Origin: Clostridia bacterium
Lineage (GTDB): Bacteria > Bacillota > Clostridia > Oscillospirales > Acutalibacteraceae
Direction: 5' to 3'
Length of the DNA stretch: 48,462 bases
Assembly (NCBI GenBank): GCA_900767025.1
Contig: CAAFXS010000090.1
Location: 1-48,462, forward strand
Part shown: positions 1 through 8,231 of the stretch, in pieces
Layout: each line of letters starts with the position of its first letter
Numbering within the stretch: the first letter of the stretch is position 1
Translations under genes and position numbers: made by a program
The notes under the pieces: model-generated
The model's database searches: none
What the model was told of the DNA's origin: nothing
Seen by the model: only the letters and a program-made list of their open reading frames with translations

Positions 1-35
1 AAAGTGTCACTCTATGTGGGTGGCACTTTTCTTTT
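1..35 (+). terminator. Terminator-like hairpin at the window edge
   Basis: A fully paired 10-bp stem (AAAGTGTCAC with GTGGCACTTT, one G-U pair) closes a 10-base loop and is followed by a T-rich run. It has the form of a rho-independent terminator and would end a rightward transcript that starts outside the window. It lies immediately before the point where the coupling-protein reading frame becomes recognisable, so it probably belongs to whatever DNA interrupts that gene. The owner of this hairpin cannot be named from the window. Confidence 0.45.
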
Positions 36-66
36 GCGGTAATGTCATCTTTATGCGTATGTCACT

Positions 67-639
67 AATGTCAGTTTGCCCGATGACTTTGACAAAATCC
101 TGTCTGTAATGCGATCTCGCTCGGTATCTGTCAGTATTATATTGCAGAACTTGGCACAGCTCAAAGCACTGTTCGAGAAGCAGTGGGAAAGCATCGTGGG
201 TAACTGCGACGAGTTTTTGTATTTAGGCGGCAACGAACAGTCCACACACAAATATGTGAGCGAGCTGCTCGGTAAATCCACGATTGATACCAACACCTAC
301 GGCAAAAGCGAAGGTCGAAGCGGCAGTTATTCCACTAACTACCAAATCAGCGGTCGAGAGCTGCTAACCCCGGACGAGGTTCGTATGCTTGATAACCGTT
401 ACGCAATTCTCTTTATCCGAGGTGAGCGTCCGGTGCTTGATTTCAAATACGATATTCTAAAGCACCCCAATGTGGCGCTGACCGCAGACGGAAAAGCCGG
501 CGTTTACGAACACGGCGAAGTGAAGTCCGATGTCGCTACCATCGAGCTTCTGAGCTTTGACAAAAACAAGGCTCCCGAAACAGAAGTAGCAGAAACCAAT
601 TACGAACTCCTCTCAGACGAGGACTTTGAAAATGATTAA
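67..639 (+). pseudogene. VirD4/TraG-type coupling protein, C-terminal fragment
   Basis: About 190 residues match the C-terminal part of the VirD4/TraG coupling ATPase of Tn1549-type ICEs, which brings relaxase-bound DNA to the secretion channel. Recognisable blocks are PDDFDKILSVMRSR, NLAQLKALFEKQWESIVGN and YLGGNEQSTHKYVSELLG. The family is about 600 residues long. The Walker A motif and the DEFAN Walker B block that should stand just before NVSLPDDF are absent: upstream in frame only a few unrelated codons precede a TAA at 40-42. A TTG at 76 could start translation but has no ribosome site. Either the gene was cut by an insertion or deletion, or a mobile intron lies to the left. As it stands it cannot be an ATPase. 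The identity is firm; the cause of truncation is inferred. Confidence 0.75.
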
Positions 640-658
640 ATTTATGGAGGTATACACA

Positions 659-1018
659 ATGAACATTTTTAAGAAAACCAATACCAAGGAAACCAAGAAG
701 TTAGCCTTAACCGGAAAGGTTAAAAAGGGCTTTCGTGCCTACTGCGCCGTTGTGCTTTGTATGGCATTTATCGGCTGTATGACTATGACTGCATTTGCGG
801 CAAGCGGAGATCCGCTGACCGTAATCAACAATCTGTCCGATTTCATTTTCGGACTCATCCGTGCAATCGGACTTATCCTGCTCGGTTTCGGTATTGTTCA
901 GGTCGGTCTTTCCCTGAAATCTCACGATCCTTCTCAGAGAGCCAATGGCTTCCTTACCCTTGCAGGCGGTGTCATCATCACCTTTGCAAAGGAAATCCTC
1001 ACTCTCATTACGGGTTAA
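659..1018 (+). CDS. Maff2-family ICE membrane protein
   Basis: A 119-residue protein of the Maff2 family, a small membrane protein conserved in the conjugation modules of Tn916/Tn1549-like elements. It has a basic N-terminus, a hydrophobic segment at about residues 28-50 ending in an AFAA-like signal cleavage site, then two further hydrophobic stretches (about 63-85 and 98-116) separated by a polar loop. The size and two-helix mature form resemble VirB2/TrbC-like pilin subunits, so a pilin-like or channel role is a reasonable inference but is unproven. The start is chosen at the ATG eight bases after GGAGG (646-650), not at the in-frame ATG at 626 that overlaps the upstream gene. It is the first intact gene of the conjugation operon in view. 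Confidence 0.8.
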   Translation: MNIFKKTNTKETKKLALTGKVKKGFRAYCAVVLCMAFIGCMTMTAFAASGDPLTVINNLSDFIFGLIRAIGLILLGFGIVQVGLSLKSHDPSQRANGFLTLAGGVIITFAKEILTLITG

Positions 1019-1036
1019 GCAAGGAAACACTCAAAA

Positions 1037-1066
1037 GGGGCATATCCGAAAAATCGGGTATGCCCC
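1037..1066 (+). other. 12-bp hairpin between Maff2 and TrbL-like genes
   Basis: A near-perfect 12-bp stem (GGGGCATATCCG with CGGGTATGCCCC, one T-G pair) with a six-base loop sits in the 73-base gap inside the conjugation operon. It is followed by only a short AAATTTG stretch and then the AAAGGAGG ribosome site of the next gene. It could be a weak terminator or an mRNA processing and stability element that sets the high ratio of the small Maff2 protein to downstream products. The structure is seen; the role is inferred. Confidence 0.6.
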
Positions 1067-1091
1067 AAATTTGTAAAGGAGGTGCGTCAAT

Positions 1092-1928
1092 TTGAGTGAT
1101 AACTGGGTTGTGCAAAATCTCGAAAACGCCCTTGAAACTTGGAATGAGAAGCTATCTGAAATATGGACGCTTATCACAACGACACCGCAGAACTTCAAAG
1201 GCGGCGGTATATGGAGCGTGATTGTCAATATAAACGGCGCTGTTCAGGCTATCGGCTTGGCACTGCTCGTTTTGTTTTTCGTAGTCGGTATGGTAAAAAC
1301 CTGCGGTTCGTTCTCCGATGTGAAGAAACCGGAACACGCACTGAAGCTATTTATCAGGTTTGCCCTTGCCAAAGGTGCGATCACCTACGGTATGGAGCTG
1401 ATGCTTGCGCTGTTCAACATCGTACAAGGTACGATTACAACCATTATGAACGCCGCAGGCTTCGGCTCGCCGCAGCAGACAACGCTCCCGGCTGAGATGG
1501 TAACAACCATCGAGGACTGCGGCTTTTTCGAGAGTATTCCGCTATGGGCGGTAACGCTTATCGGCGGGCTTTTCATTACAGTTCTTTCGTTCCTGCTTAT
1601 TATGACTGTTTACGGGCGTTTCTTTAAGCTGTATATGTATACGGCGCTTGCCCCGATTCCGCTTTCAACCTTTGCGGGAGAACCCTCGCAGAATGTGGGC
1701 AAGTCCTTTATCAAGAGCTACTGTGCAGTTTTGCTTGAAGGTGCGGTCATCGTACTTTCCTGCATTATCTTCTCAGTGTTCGCTTCTTCGCCGCCCGTTG
1801 TAGATACAAGTGCGGCAGCCGTAACGCAGGTGTGGGCATATATCGGAGAGCTTGTCTTTAATATGCTCGTTTTGGTTGGCTCAGTCAAAATGTCAGACCG
1901 CATTATCCGAGAAATGATGGGACTGTAA
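1092..1928 (+). CDS. TrbL/VirB6-like conjugal transfer channel protein
   Basis: A 278-residue polytopic membrane protein placed where Tn1549-type ICEs carry the VirB6/TrbL-like inner channel component. About six hydrophobic helices are visible: roughly residues 45-70, 85-115, 153-178, 182-200, 210-232 and 248-268. The stretch after the fourth helix (YGRFFKLYMYTALAPIPLSTF) is typical of the family. The TTG start is supported by AAAGGAGG at 1075-1082, nine bases upstream, and by the lack of an in-frame alternative. It is followed after 12 bases by the small Cys-rich gene and then PrgI and VirB4, which together form the membrane core of the mating apparatus. The gene is full length. Confidence 0.8.
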   Translation: MSDNWVVQNLENALETWNEKLSEIWTLITTTPQNFKGGGIWSVIVNINGAVQAIGLALLVLFFVVGMVKTCGSFSDVKKPEHALKLFIRFALAKGAITYGMELMLALFNIVQGTITTIMNAAGFGSPQQTTLPAEMVTTIEDCGFFESIPLWAVTLIGGLFITVLSFLLIMTVYGRFFKLYMYTALAPIPLSTFAGEPSQNVGKSFIKSYCAVLLEGAVIVLSCIIFSVFASSPPVVDTSAAAVTQVWAYIGELVFNMLVLVGSVKMSDRIIREMMGL

Positions 1929-1940
1929 GGAGATTTTGCA

Positions 1941-2132
1941 ATGAAACAAACAACACGAAGATACAACAAATTCTCAGGGTATTCCCTTGAGGATTGCGAT
2001 TGCAGATTTTGTCTGTATTACGGCGGCAAACGCAAGCGGAGGATTATCTGTCTTGCCGATGAGTGTGTCTGCAAGGAAGAAATCATAAAAGCTCGCCGCC
2101 GGGAAAGGAACAAAAATGGAAGTAAAAATTAA
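1941..2132 (+). CDS. Small Cys-rich basic protein of the ICE
   Basis: A 63-residue very basic protein with five cysteines, arranged CDCRFC in the middle and C...C...C towards the end, so a metal-binding knuckle is possible. It has no hydrophobic segment and should be cytosolic. A GTAAGGAG site stands ten bases upstream of the ATG, and its last 17 bases overlap the start of the PrgI gene, which argues for translational coupling and that the gene is real. Similar short Cys/Arg-rich proteins occur at this spot in related elements, but no function is known to me. It could bind nucleic acid; that is inference only. Confidence 0.65.
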   Translation: MKQTTRRYNKFSGYSLEDCDCRFCLYYGGKRKRRIICLADECVCKEEIIKARRRERNKNGSKN

Positions 2133-2481
2133 CAGAGAAATCCGCAACTACACGGAAAGTATGTTTTTCGGACTAACGCTTCGACAGTTCATCTTTTCTG
2201 TCTTGGCGTGCACAGTTGCGGTTGGCGTATATTTTCTGCTGAAACCGTATGTCGGCACGGAAACCGTGTCGTGGATGTGTATTTTAGCGGCCGCACCCTT
2301 TGCGGCGCTGGGCTTCATTAAGTACAACGGTATGACCGCAGAGAAATTTGTGTGGGCGTGGATCAAAAGTGAATTTCTTATGCCGAAAAAGCTCGTTTTC
2401 CATTCCACCAACACCTACTTTGAGCTGATGAAGCCGAGTATGGAACAAAAAAGCAAGGAGGTATTGAAAACCAATGATTAA
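2116..2481 (+). CDS. PrgI-family conjugation membrane protein
   Basis: A 121-residue protein of the PrgI family, the Gram-positive counterpart of VirB3/TrbD. It begins with a short amphipathic segment (MEVKINREIRNY), has two closely spaced transmembrane helices at about residues 24-46 and 54-72, and ends in a charged cytosolic tail. PrgI/VirB3 proteins bind the VirB4 ATPase to the membrane channel. The gene overlaps the Cys-rich gene upstream by 17 bases and the VirB4 gene downstream by 8 bases, so the three are surely cotranscribed. The order PrgI then VirB4 is the standard arrangement of this ICE family. Confidence 0.85.
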   Translation: MEVKINREIRNYTESMFFGLTLRQFIFSVLACTVAVGVYFLLKPYVGTETVSWMCILAAAPFAALGFIKYNGMTAEKFVWAWIKSEFLMPKKLVFHSTNTYFELMKPSMEQKSKEVLKTND

Positions 2482-4807
2482 GACACTGACAAATCTTTTC
2501 AAACAGGATAAGGAGAAGTTTGTTGTACCGAAGGGCGTCCAGGATGTCATTCCTATTAAGGCAATCTATGATGACGGCATTTTTCAGGTCGGCAAGGATA
2601 AATTCTCCAAATCCTTTAAGTTTACGGATATAAATTATGCGGTAGCCAGCCGTGAGGACAAGGAAGCAATGTTCCTTGAATACTCGGAGTTGCTTAATTC
2701 CTTTGACAGCGGAGCTACTACCAAAATTACAATCAACAACCGCAGGCTGAACAGACTGGACTTTGAGAAAACCATTCTTCTGCCGCTGAAAGGCGATGAG
2801 CTTGATGTATACCGTGAGGAATACAACAAAATGCTGCTCGAAAAAGCCACCGGAGCAAACGCCATTGTGCAGGACAAGTATATTACCATCTCTATCAACA
2901 AGAAAAACATAGAGGAAGCAAGAAATTACTTTGCCCGTGTCGGCGCAGACCTGATCGCCCACTTCGGCAGGCTTGGAAGTAAATGCACCGAGCTTGAAAC
3001 AGATGAACGACTGAGAGTTTTCCACGACTTTTACAGAGTCGGTGAGGAAAGCTCTTTTCATTTTGACATTAAGGAAACACGGAAGAAAGGACACGATTTC
3101 AAGGATTATATCTGCCCTGATTCTATGGAGTTTGCAAGCGACTATTTCAAAACCGGAGATCGCTACGGCAGAGTGCTTTTTCTTCGTGAATATGCGTCGT
3201 ATATCAAGGATAATATGGTGGCGGAGCTTACAGACCTTAACCGCAATCTGATGATGTCGATTGATGTTGTACCCATTCCCACCGACGAAGCGGTGCGTGA
3301 AGCGGAGAGCAGATTGCTTGGCGTTGAGACGAATATAACGAACTGGCAGCGCAGGCAGAACTCCAACAACAACTTTTCTGCTACCGTTCCTTACGATATG
3401 GAGCAGCAGAAAAAAGAAATGAAAGAGTTTCTCGATGACCTGACTACAAGAGATCAGCGAATGATGTTTGCCGTTATTACCTTTGTGCATACGGCAGATA
3501 CAAAAGAACAGCTCGATCAGGACACTGAAGCGCTCCTGACTACCGCAAGAAAACATCTTTGCCAGTTCGGGGTACTGAAATTTCAGCAGCTCGACGGACT
3601 GAATACGGTTATGCCCTTCGGCACACGAAAGATTGACACCTTCAGAACGCTTACTACCGAGTCCTTGGCGGTGTTTATCCCGTTCCGTGTTCAGGATATT
3701 TACCACGAAAACGGCATTTACTACGGTCAGAATGTTATTTCAAAGAATATGATTATTGCCGACCGTAAACAGCTTTTGAATGGTAATTCCTTTATCCTCG
3801 GTGTGTCCGGCGGCGGTAAATCCTTTGCCGCAAAGGGAGAAATCGAGAATATTGTTCTTTCATCGGACGCAGATGTTATCATCATTGACCCTGAGCGAGA
3901 GTATTCCGCACTTGTGAAAGCGCTGGGCGGCGAGATTATCAATATCTCTGCTACCTCTCCGAGCCATATCAACGCTATGGATATGAACAAGGAATACGGC
4001 GACGGTGCAAACCCCGTTATTCTCAAATCCGAGTTCATTATGTCGCTGTGCGAACAGCTTATCGGCGGCAATAACCTCGGAGCAAAGCAGAAGTCTATTA
4101 TCGACCGTTGCACCGCAAGCGTTTACCGTACCTATCAGCAGAACGATTACACGGGTACTGTACCGACCTTGCAGGACTTCCGTGCCGAACTCCTGAAGCA
4201 AGACGAGCCTGAAGCAAAGGAAATCGCACTTGCGATTGAGTTGTTTACTCACGGTTCCCTTAATACCTTTGCAAAGCAGACGAATGTGGATACAAACAAC
4301 CGCCTTATTTGCTACGACATTCTTGACCTCGGCAAGCAGCTTATGCCCATCGGTATGCTTGTTGTTCTCGACTCTATCCTTAACCGCATTACGCAGAACA
4401 GAGCGAAGGGCAAGAACACCTATATCTTCATTGATGAGATTTACCTGCTTTTCCAGCACGAGTACAGTGCAAATTTCCTCTTTACCCTTTGGAAGCGTGT
4501 AAGAAAGTACGGAGCCTATGCGACGGGCATCACACAGAATGTGGATGACCTTTTGCAGAGCCATACGGCGAGGACGATGCTTGCCAACTCCGAGTTCATC
4601 GTTATGCTCAATCAGGCTTCAACCGACAGATTGAAGCTGGCGGAGCTTCTGAATATCTCCGATATTCAGATGTCCTATATTACCAATGTGGAAGCGGGAC
4701 ACGGACTACTGAAAGTCGGCAGTTCTCTTGTTCCGTTCGCAAACAAGTTCCCCAAGAATACAAAACTCTACAAACTGATGACTACGAAACCCGGAGAGAG
4801 CGCATAG
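2474..4807 (+). CDS. VirB4-family conjugation ATPase
   Basis: A 777-residue VirB4/TrbE-like ATPase that powers the mating channel. The N-terminal half (about 1-400) is the VirB4 partner-binding domain. The C-terminal RecA-like half carries Walker A GVSGGGKS at 443-450 and a Walker B with IFIDEI at 651-656, followed by the arginine-containing KRVRKYG segment and the ATGITQNVDDLL block seen in TraC/VirB4 proteins. The length is normal and no frame break is seen, in contrast to the coupling-protein fragment at the left edge. The start overlaps PrgI by eight bases with GCAAGGAGG just upstream. A long open frame on the opposite strand here (about 2378-3706) is a codon shadow. Confidence 0.92.
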   Translation: MIKTLTNLFKQDKEKFVVPKGVQDVIPIKAIYDDGIFQVGKDKFSKSFKFTDINYAVASREDKEAMFLEYSELLNSFDSGATTKITINNRRLNRLDFEKTILLPLKGDELDVYREEYNKMLLEKATGANAIVQDKYITISINKKNIEEARNYFARVGADLIAHFGRLGSKCTELETDERLRVFHDFYRVGEESSFHFDIKETRKKGHDFKDYICPDSMEFASDYFKTGDRYGRVLFLREYASYIKDNMVAELTDLNRNLMMSIDVVPIPTDEAVREAESRLLGVETNITNWQRRQNSNNNFSATVPYDMEQQKKEMKEFLDDLTTRDQRMMFAVITFVHTADTKEQLDQDTEALLTTARKHLCQFGVLKFQQLDGLNTVMPFGTRKIDTFRTLTTESLAVFIPFRVQDIYHENGIYYGQNVISKNMIIADRKQLLNGNSFILGVSGGGKSFAAKGEIENIVLSSDADVIIIDPEREYSALVKALGGEIINISATSPSHINAMDMNKEYGDGANPVILKSEFIMSLCEQLIGGNNLGAKQKSIIDRCTASVYRTYQQNDYTGTVPTLQDFRAELLKQDEPEAKEIALAIELFTHGSLNTFAKQTNVDTNNRLICYDILDLGKQLMPIGMLVVLDSILNRITQNRAKGKNTYIFIDEIYLLFQHEYSANFLFTLWKRVRKYGAYATGITQNVDDLLQSHTARTMLANSEFIVMLNQASTDRLKLAELLNISDIQMSYITNVEAGHGLLKVGSSLVPFANKFPKNTKLYKLMTTKPGESA

Positions 4808-4836
4808 CTTTCTCTCGGCTTCAGAAAGGAAACGCA

Positions 4837-5655
4837 ATGAAAAAGAATATCTATATTTCAATCATCTGCTTTTTCCTGCTTGTGATGATTTTCAGCGGAG
4901 TGATGATATACCGTCATTTTAAGGAAGCGCATACGCAGGAGGAAATCTACGACAGTCTTGCAGAGATTGTTGAGGAAAACGAAACAAGCGAGACTGCCGA
5001 AGCTGCACAGGGAGAAGCGGTAATGCTCCCTGAGTACGCAAAGCTCTATGAGCAGAACAGCGACATTGTGGGGTGGATAAGAATTGACGATACGCTGATC
5101 AACTATCCCGTTATGCAATCACCGCAGGAACCGAACTTCTATCTGAAGCACGGCTTTGACAAAGGATACACCGATTACGGTTGTCCCTATATGAGCGAAA
5201 GCTGTGATGTGATTAAGCCGTCGGACAACCTGATTGTTTACGGTCATCATATGAAGAACGGCACAATGTTTTCCGATCTTGAAAAGTTCAAAAGCAAGGA
5301 ATTTTGGGAGGAACACAAGACCTTCCGCTTTGACACGCTTTATGTGAAACAGACCTATGAGGTTATCGCTGTTTTCAAGACGGCGGTTTATACCGGCTCG
5401 GAAAATGAGTTTAAGTATTATCAGTTTGTGGACGCCGCAACAATAGAGCAGTTTGACGGGTATATTCAAAAAGCCAAAGAAAAGGCGTTCTACGATACGG
5501 GGGTTTCTGCCGAATACGGTGATAAGCTCATTACGCTATCCACCTGTGAGTATTCCGGTCAGAACAGCAGGCTTGTCGTTGTAGCAAAGAAAGTAACAGA
5601 AAGCGGTGGTAGCAATGCTCCCTCAAATGACGGGGCGACAGAGATACAAAGCTAA
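4837..5655 (+). CDS. Class B sortase of the ICE
   Basis: A 272-residue sortase B-type transpeptidase with an N-terminal membrane anchor at about residues 7-24. The catalytic residues of the family are present: His137 in YGHHM, Cys237 in LSTCEYS and Arg245 in NSRLVVV. The substrate-approach blocks VGWIRIDDTLINYPVM and NFYLKHGFDKGY are also clear. Sortases of this type are standard cargo of Tn1549-like conjugation modules and are thought to anchor a surface protein or adhesin that helps mating contact. No protein with a C-terminal sorting signal is visible in the window, so the substrate must lie elsewhere or upstream in the element. The ribosome site AGAAAGGA stands nine bases before the ATG. 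Confidence 0.9.
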   Translation: MKKNIYISIICFFLLVMIFSGVMIYRHFKEAHTQEEIYDSLAEIVEENETSETAEAAQGEAVMLPEYAKLYEQNSDIVGWIRIDDTLINYPVMQSPQEPNFYLKHGFDKGYTDYGCPYMSESCDVIKPSDNLIVYGHHMKNGTMFSDLEKFKSKEFWEEHKTFRFDTLYVKQTYEVIAVFKTAVYTGSENEFKYYQFVDAATIEQFDGYIQKAKEKAFYDTGVSAEYGDKLITLSTCEYSGQNSRLVVVAKKVTESGGSNAPSNDGATEIQS

Positions 5656-5974
5656 TGCTCTGATAAAGCGCCTGTGTGCAAACTATGACGGAGGAAACTG
5701 TCTGCTCCTTGATGACGGAGAACCCTGCGTATGCGTTCAGTCTATTTCTTACTCTCTGCTTTGCAAATACTTCCGCAATGCGGTATTGCCCGCAGAGCCA
5801 AAGCTGGAAGCAGAGATATTGATGTCGGGAGCAAAAACCGTTTGTGAAAGGTGCGGTGTTCCTATTGAAAAGCACAGTAACAGGCAGAAATACTGTGCTG
5901 AGTGTGCAAGGATAATGTACCTGAAAAACAAGGCGAAATATCAACGAAATAAGAGGTCGGGCGTGGACAATTAG
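5615..5974 (+). CDS. Cysteine-rich VLP-domain protein
   Basis: A 119-residue protein matching the cysteine-rich VLP domain found in Tn1549/CTn elements: TGRQR, then CANYDGGNCLLLDDGEPC, the conserved VLP-like NAVLPAEP, and a C-terminal zinc-ribbon-like CERCG...KYCAECAR. The many paired cysteines suggest bound metal; the gene sits between sortase and CHAP hydrolase as usual. Its first 41 bases overlap the end of the sortase gene in another frame. I place the start at the ATG at 5615, which has GGTGG six bases upstream; a GTG at 5606 is the alternative. Function is unknown in the family; a nucleic-acid or protein-binding role in transfer is a guess. Confidence 0.75.
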   Translation: MLPQMTGRQRYKANALIKRLCANYDGGNCLLLDDGEPCVCVQSISYSLLCKYFRNAVLPAEPKLEAEILMSGAKTVCERCGVPIEKHSNRQKYCAECARIMYLKNKAKYQRNKRSGVDN

Positions 5975-6091
5975 ACCGCCGAAAACCCTTATTTCAAACC
6001 ACTTTTTATATGCAAAGGTAAAGGGGTTAAGGTGTTTATACCTTTTCACCTTATTTTGCGTTCTAATTTTCCACGAAGGGAGGTTTATTAT

Positions 6092-7825
6092 ATGGCTGAT
6101 ATTAAAACAAGAGATGCGGTCAAAGGTACGATAAAAACCATTGACAAAGCTGCTGTAGCCGGACAGCGAATGAAGCAGGCATATATCTCTACCAAAGATA
6201 AAGCCGAACACAGCACATCTGCCGCCGAAAATTCCGCCGATGAATATGCTGCGGATAGGTTCGAGCGTGGAGTTGACACTGCCGTTCACGAGGGCGCACA
6301 TCAATTTGACAAAGCCGGACGGAAAGGAGTGGAAACAACAAAGGAGAATATCTACAAGGCAAAGGACGGTATTGAGAATTTCAAGGCAAAACGGGCTGAA
6401 AAGGCTTTGCAGAAGCAGTCTCAAAATATCGGCGGCAAAACGGTTAGGACTGCCGAAAAATCAGCGGAGAAAACTGTAAAGCAGTCTGCCCGTTCAGCCG
6501 GAAAGAAAACGATAAAGACGGTCGGCAAAGGCTCTGCAAAGACGGCAACAAAATCCGTTAAGACTGCCGAGAAAACCGCAAAGACAGCAATTAAGACCTC
6601 ACAGCAGGCTGCAAAAGCGGCACAGAAAACCGCAAAGGCAAGTGCAAAAGCGGCACAGAAAGCCGCCCAAGCCGCAAGAGCTACGGCAAAGGCGGTCGTT
6701 GCGGGCGTTAAGGCGGCGGTAAAGGCTACGATTGCCGCAGTCAAAGCGATTATCGCCGGAATTAAAGCGCTTGTCGCCGCAATCGCTGCCGGAGGTTGGG
6801 TTGCGGTTGTTGTGATTATTGTAATATGCCTGATTGCCGCTATTATCGGCTCGGTGTTCGGTATCTTCTTTTCAGGTGAGGACTCAGGAACGGGACAGTC
6901 TATGCAGACTGCCGTTCAGGAAATCAACACCGAATATGACAACAAGCTGTTGGAAATCCGAAACGGCAATACCTATGATGTTCTTGAAATGTCGGGCAGT
7001 CGTGCGGTTTGGAAAGAGGTGCTTTCGGTGTATTCCGTTAAGGTCAACACCGATCCCGATAATCCGCAGGAGGTCGCCACAATGGACGATAACAAAAAGC
7101 AACTTCTCAAAGATATATTTTGGGAGATGAACAGCATATCGTCACGGACGGAAAGCAAGTCTGAAACGGTCATAACCGAAACCGATGACGGAAACGGAAA
7201 TATCGTGCAGACCGAAACCACCGTTACGAGAACCTACTTATATATATCGGTGTCGCACAAGACGGTGGACGAAATGGCGGCGCAGTACGGCTTTAATCAG
7301 GAGCAAAAGGATTACCTGACCGAGCTTCTGCAAGACAAGAATAATTCCCTTTGGTCATCTGTACTTTACGGCATTACCGCAAGCGACGACCAAATCGTAA
7401 CCGTTGCTTTGTCGCAAATCGGGAATGTGGGTGGCGAGCCTTACTGGTCTTGGTACGGCTTCGGCTCCCGTGTGGAGTGGTGCGCCTGCTTTGTATCTTG
7501 GTGTGCGAATGAGTGCGGATATATTGACACCGGCGTTATCCCGAAGTTTGCAGGCTGTGTGAACGGTGTGCAGTGGTTCAAGGACAGAGGTCAATGGATG
7601 GACGGCTCTGCCGAGCCGGTTCCCGGTATGATTATCTTCTTTGACTGGGATAATAAAGGCTCGTCAGGTTCGCAGGACGGACTCTCCGACCATGTAGGTA
7701 TCGTGCAAAAAGTTGAAAACGGTATTGTCTATACCGTCGAAGGCAACTCAGGAGATAGTGTAAGAGTAAATCAGTATTCTGTCGGTCACTATGAGGTGCT
7801 CGGCTATGGCGTTCCACAATACTAA
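6092..7825 (+). CDS. CD1108-like ICE protein: Lys/Ala-rich domain, membrane anchor, CHAP hydrolase
   Basis: A 577-residue protein of the CD1108-like group. Residues 1-100 are charged; 100-235 are a histone-H1-like stretch of AAK, TAK and AAQK repeats; residues about 236-260 form one strong transmembrane helix; 262-430 form an extracellular linker region; and about 435-577 form a CHAP amidase/endopeptidase with the nucleophile Cys464 (WCACFVSWC) and His534 (SDHVGIV). It would open peptidoglycan locally for the mating channel. The start at 6092 follows GGGAGG with good spacing; the upstream in-frame ATG at 6032 lies in a stretch with competing short hairpins (6015-6052) and lacks a ribosome site. 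A strong terminator follows at once, ending the conjugation operon here. The topoisomerase or relaxase genes often found in this family are not between this gene and the integrase. Confidence 0.85.
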   Translation: MADIKTRDAVKGTIKTIDKAAVAGQRMKQAYISTKDKAEHSTSAAENSADEYAADRFERGVDTAVHEGAHQFDKAGRKGVETTKENIYKAKDGIENFKAKRAEKALQKQSQNIGGKTVRTAEKSAEKTVKQSARSAGKKTIKTVGKGSAKTATKSVKTAEKTAKTAIKTSQQAAKAAQKTAKASAKAAQKAAQAARATAKAVVAGVKAAVKATIAAVKAIIAGIKALVAAIAAGGWVAVVVIIVICLIAAIIGSVFGIFFSGEDSGTGQSMQTAVQEINTEYDNKLLEIRNGNTYDVLEMSGSRAVWKEVLSVYSVKVNTDPDNPQEVATMDDNKKQLLKDIFWEMNSISSRTESKSETVITETDDGNGNIVQTETTVTRTYLYISVSHKTVDEMAAQYGFNQEQKDYLTELLQDKNNSLWSSVLYGITASDDQIVTVALSQIGNVGGEPYWSWYGFGSRVEWCACFVSWCANECGYIDTGVIPKFAGCVNGVQWFKDRGQWMDGSAEPVPGMIIFFDWDNKGSSGSQDGLSDHVGIVQKVENGIVYTVEGNSGDSVRVNQYSVGHYEVLGYGVPQY

Positions 7826-7826
7826 A

Positions 7827-7860
7827 AAAGATGCCGTCTGAAAAGGCGGCATCTTTCATA
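7827..7860. terminator. Bidirectional terminator after the conjugation operon
   Basis: AAAGATGCCGTC pairs with GGCGGCATCTTT (12 bp, one wobble) around a TGAAAA loop, flanked by A and T runs on both sides. It starts two bases after the CHAP gene stop and lies ten bases from the stop of the convergent XRE gene, so it serves both. Confidence 0.9.
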
Positions 7861-7865
7861 GCATA

Positions 7866-8204
7866 TCAGTTATTCTTATATTTGTCTGTTTCAAGCAGTA
7901 TCCTGTAAAGCTGTTCCTGTTCTTCTTTGGTCTTGGCAGATAAAAAATCATAGCACTTCAAAGGAACATCTTTTTCCGTACTATCTTTTCCGCCTAATTT
8001 TTCAAACAGCTTTGAAAGAGGAATATTCATCGCAGAAGCAATCTTTTCTATACTTTCAAGGGTAGCGTTTTTCTCACCCCGTTCAAGCTGACCGATATAG
8101 GTTGGATGACAGCCGGACAGCTCCGCGAGCTTTTCCTGACTCCATCCGAGTTGTGTTCTATAATTTCTAATTCTTTGTCCAACGGACTTAGCAATATCAC
8201 TCAT
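7866..8204 (-). CDS. XRE-family HTH repressor of the ICE
   Basis: A 112-residue regulator with an N-terminal Cro/CI-type helix-turn-helix (about residues 5-60: IRNYRTQLGWSQEKLAELSG, then YIGQLERGEKNATL) and a short charged C-terminal tail (LLETDKYKNN) that may dimerise. It is read against the rest of the element and faces the leader region that drives the regulation and recombination genes, as expected for a CI-like ICE repressor. A GGAGGG site precedes two ATG codons; the second (8204) has the better ten-base spacing, while 8210 would add two residues. Matching CTATAAATAT repeats in the facing promoter region are candidate operators. Confidence 0.85.
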   Translation of the reverse strand: MSDIAKSVGQRIRNYRTQLGWSQEKLAELSGCHPTYIGQLERGEKNATLESIEKIASAMNIPLSKLFEKLGGKDSTEKDVPLKCYDFLSAKTKEEQEQLYRILLETDKYKNN

Positions 8205-8231
8205 AATCATCCACCCTCCACACTATATAGT

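Noticed and set aside
2378..3706. A 442-codon open frame on the minus strand
   Set aside because: It is fully antisense to the VirB4 ATPase gene, has no ribosome site and shows no family features; it arises from codon bias of the real gene.
5975..6091. Short alternative hairpins (AAAGGTA/TACCTTT and AAGGTG/CACCTT) as a riboswitch
   Set aside because: The stems are only six or seven pairs, A/T-rich, and lack any known aptamer features; not enough to call.
5531..6424. A 297-codon open frame on the minus strand
   Set aside because: It crosses the sortase end, the Cys-rich VLP gene and the CHAP gene start on the other strand, and its product has no recognisable motif.
6240..6800. Repetitive Lys/Ala codons as a possible DNA tandem repeat array
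   Set aside because: The repeat is in the protein composition; the DNA units vary in length and sequence and lie in a single long frame.
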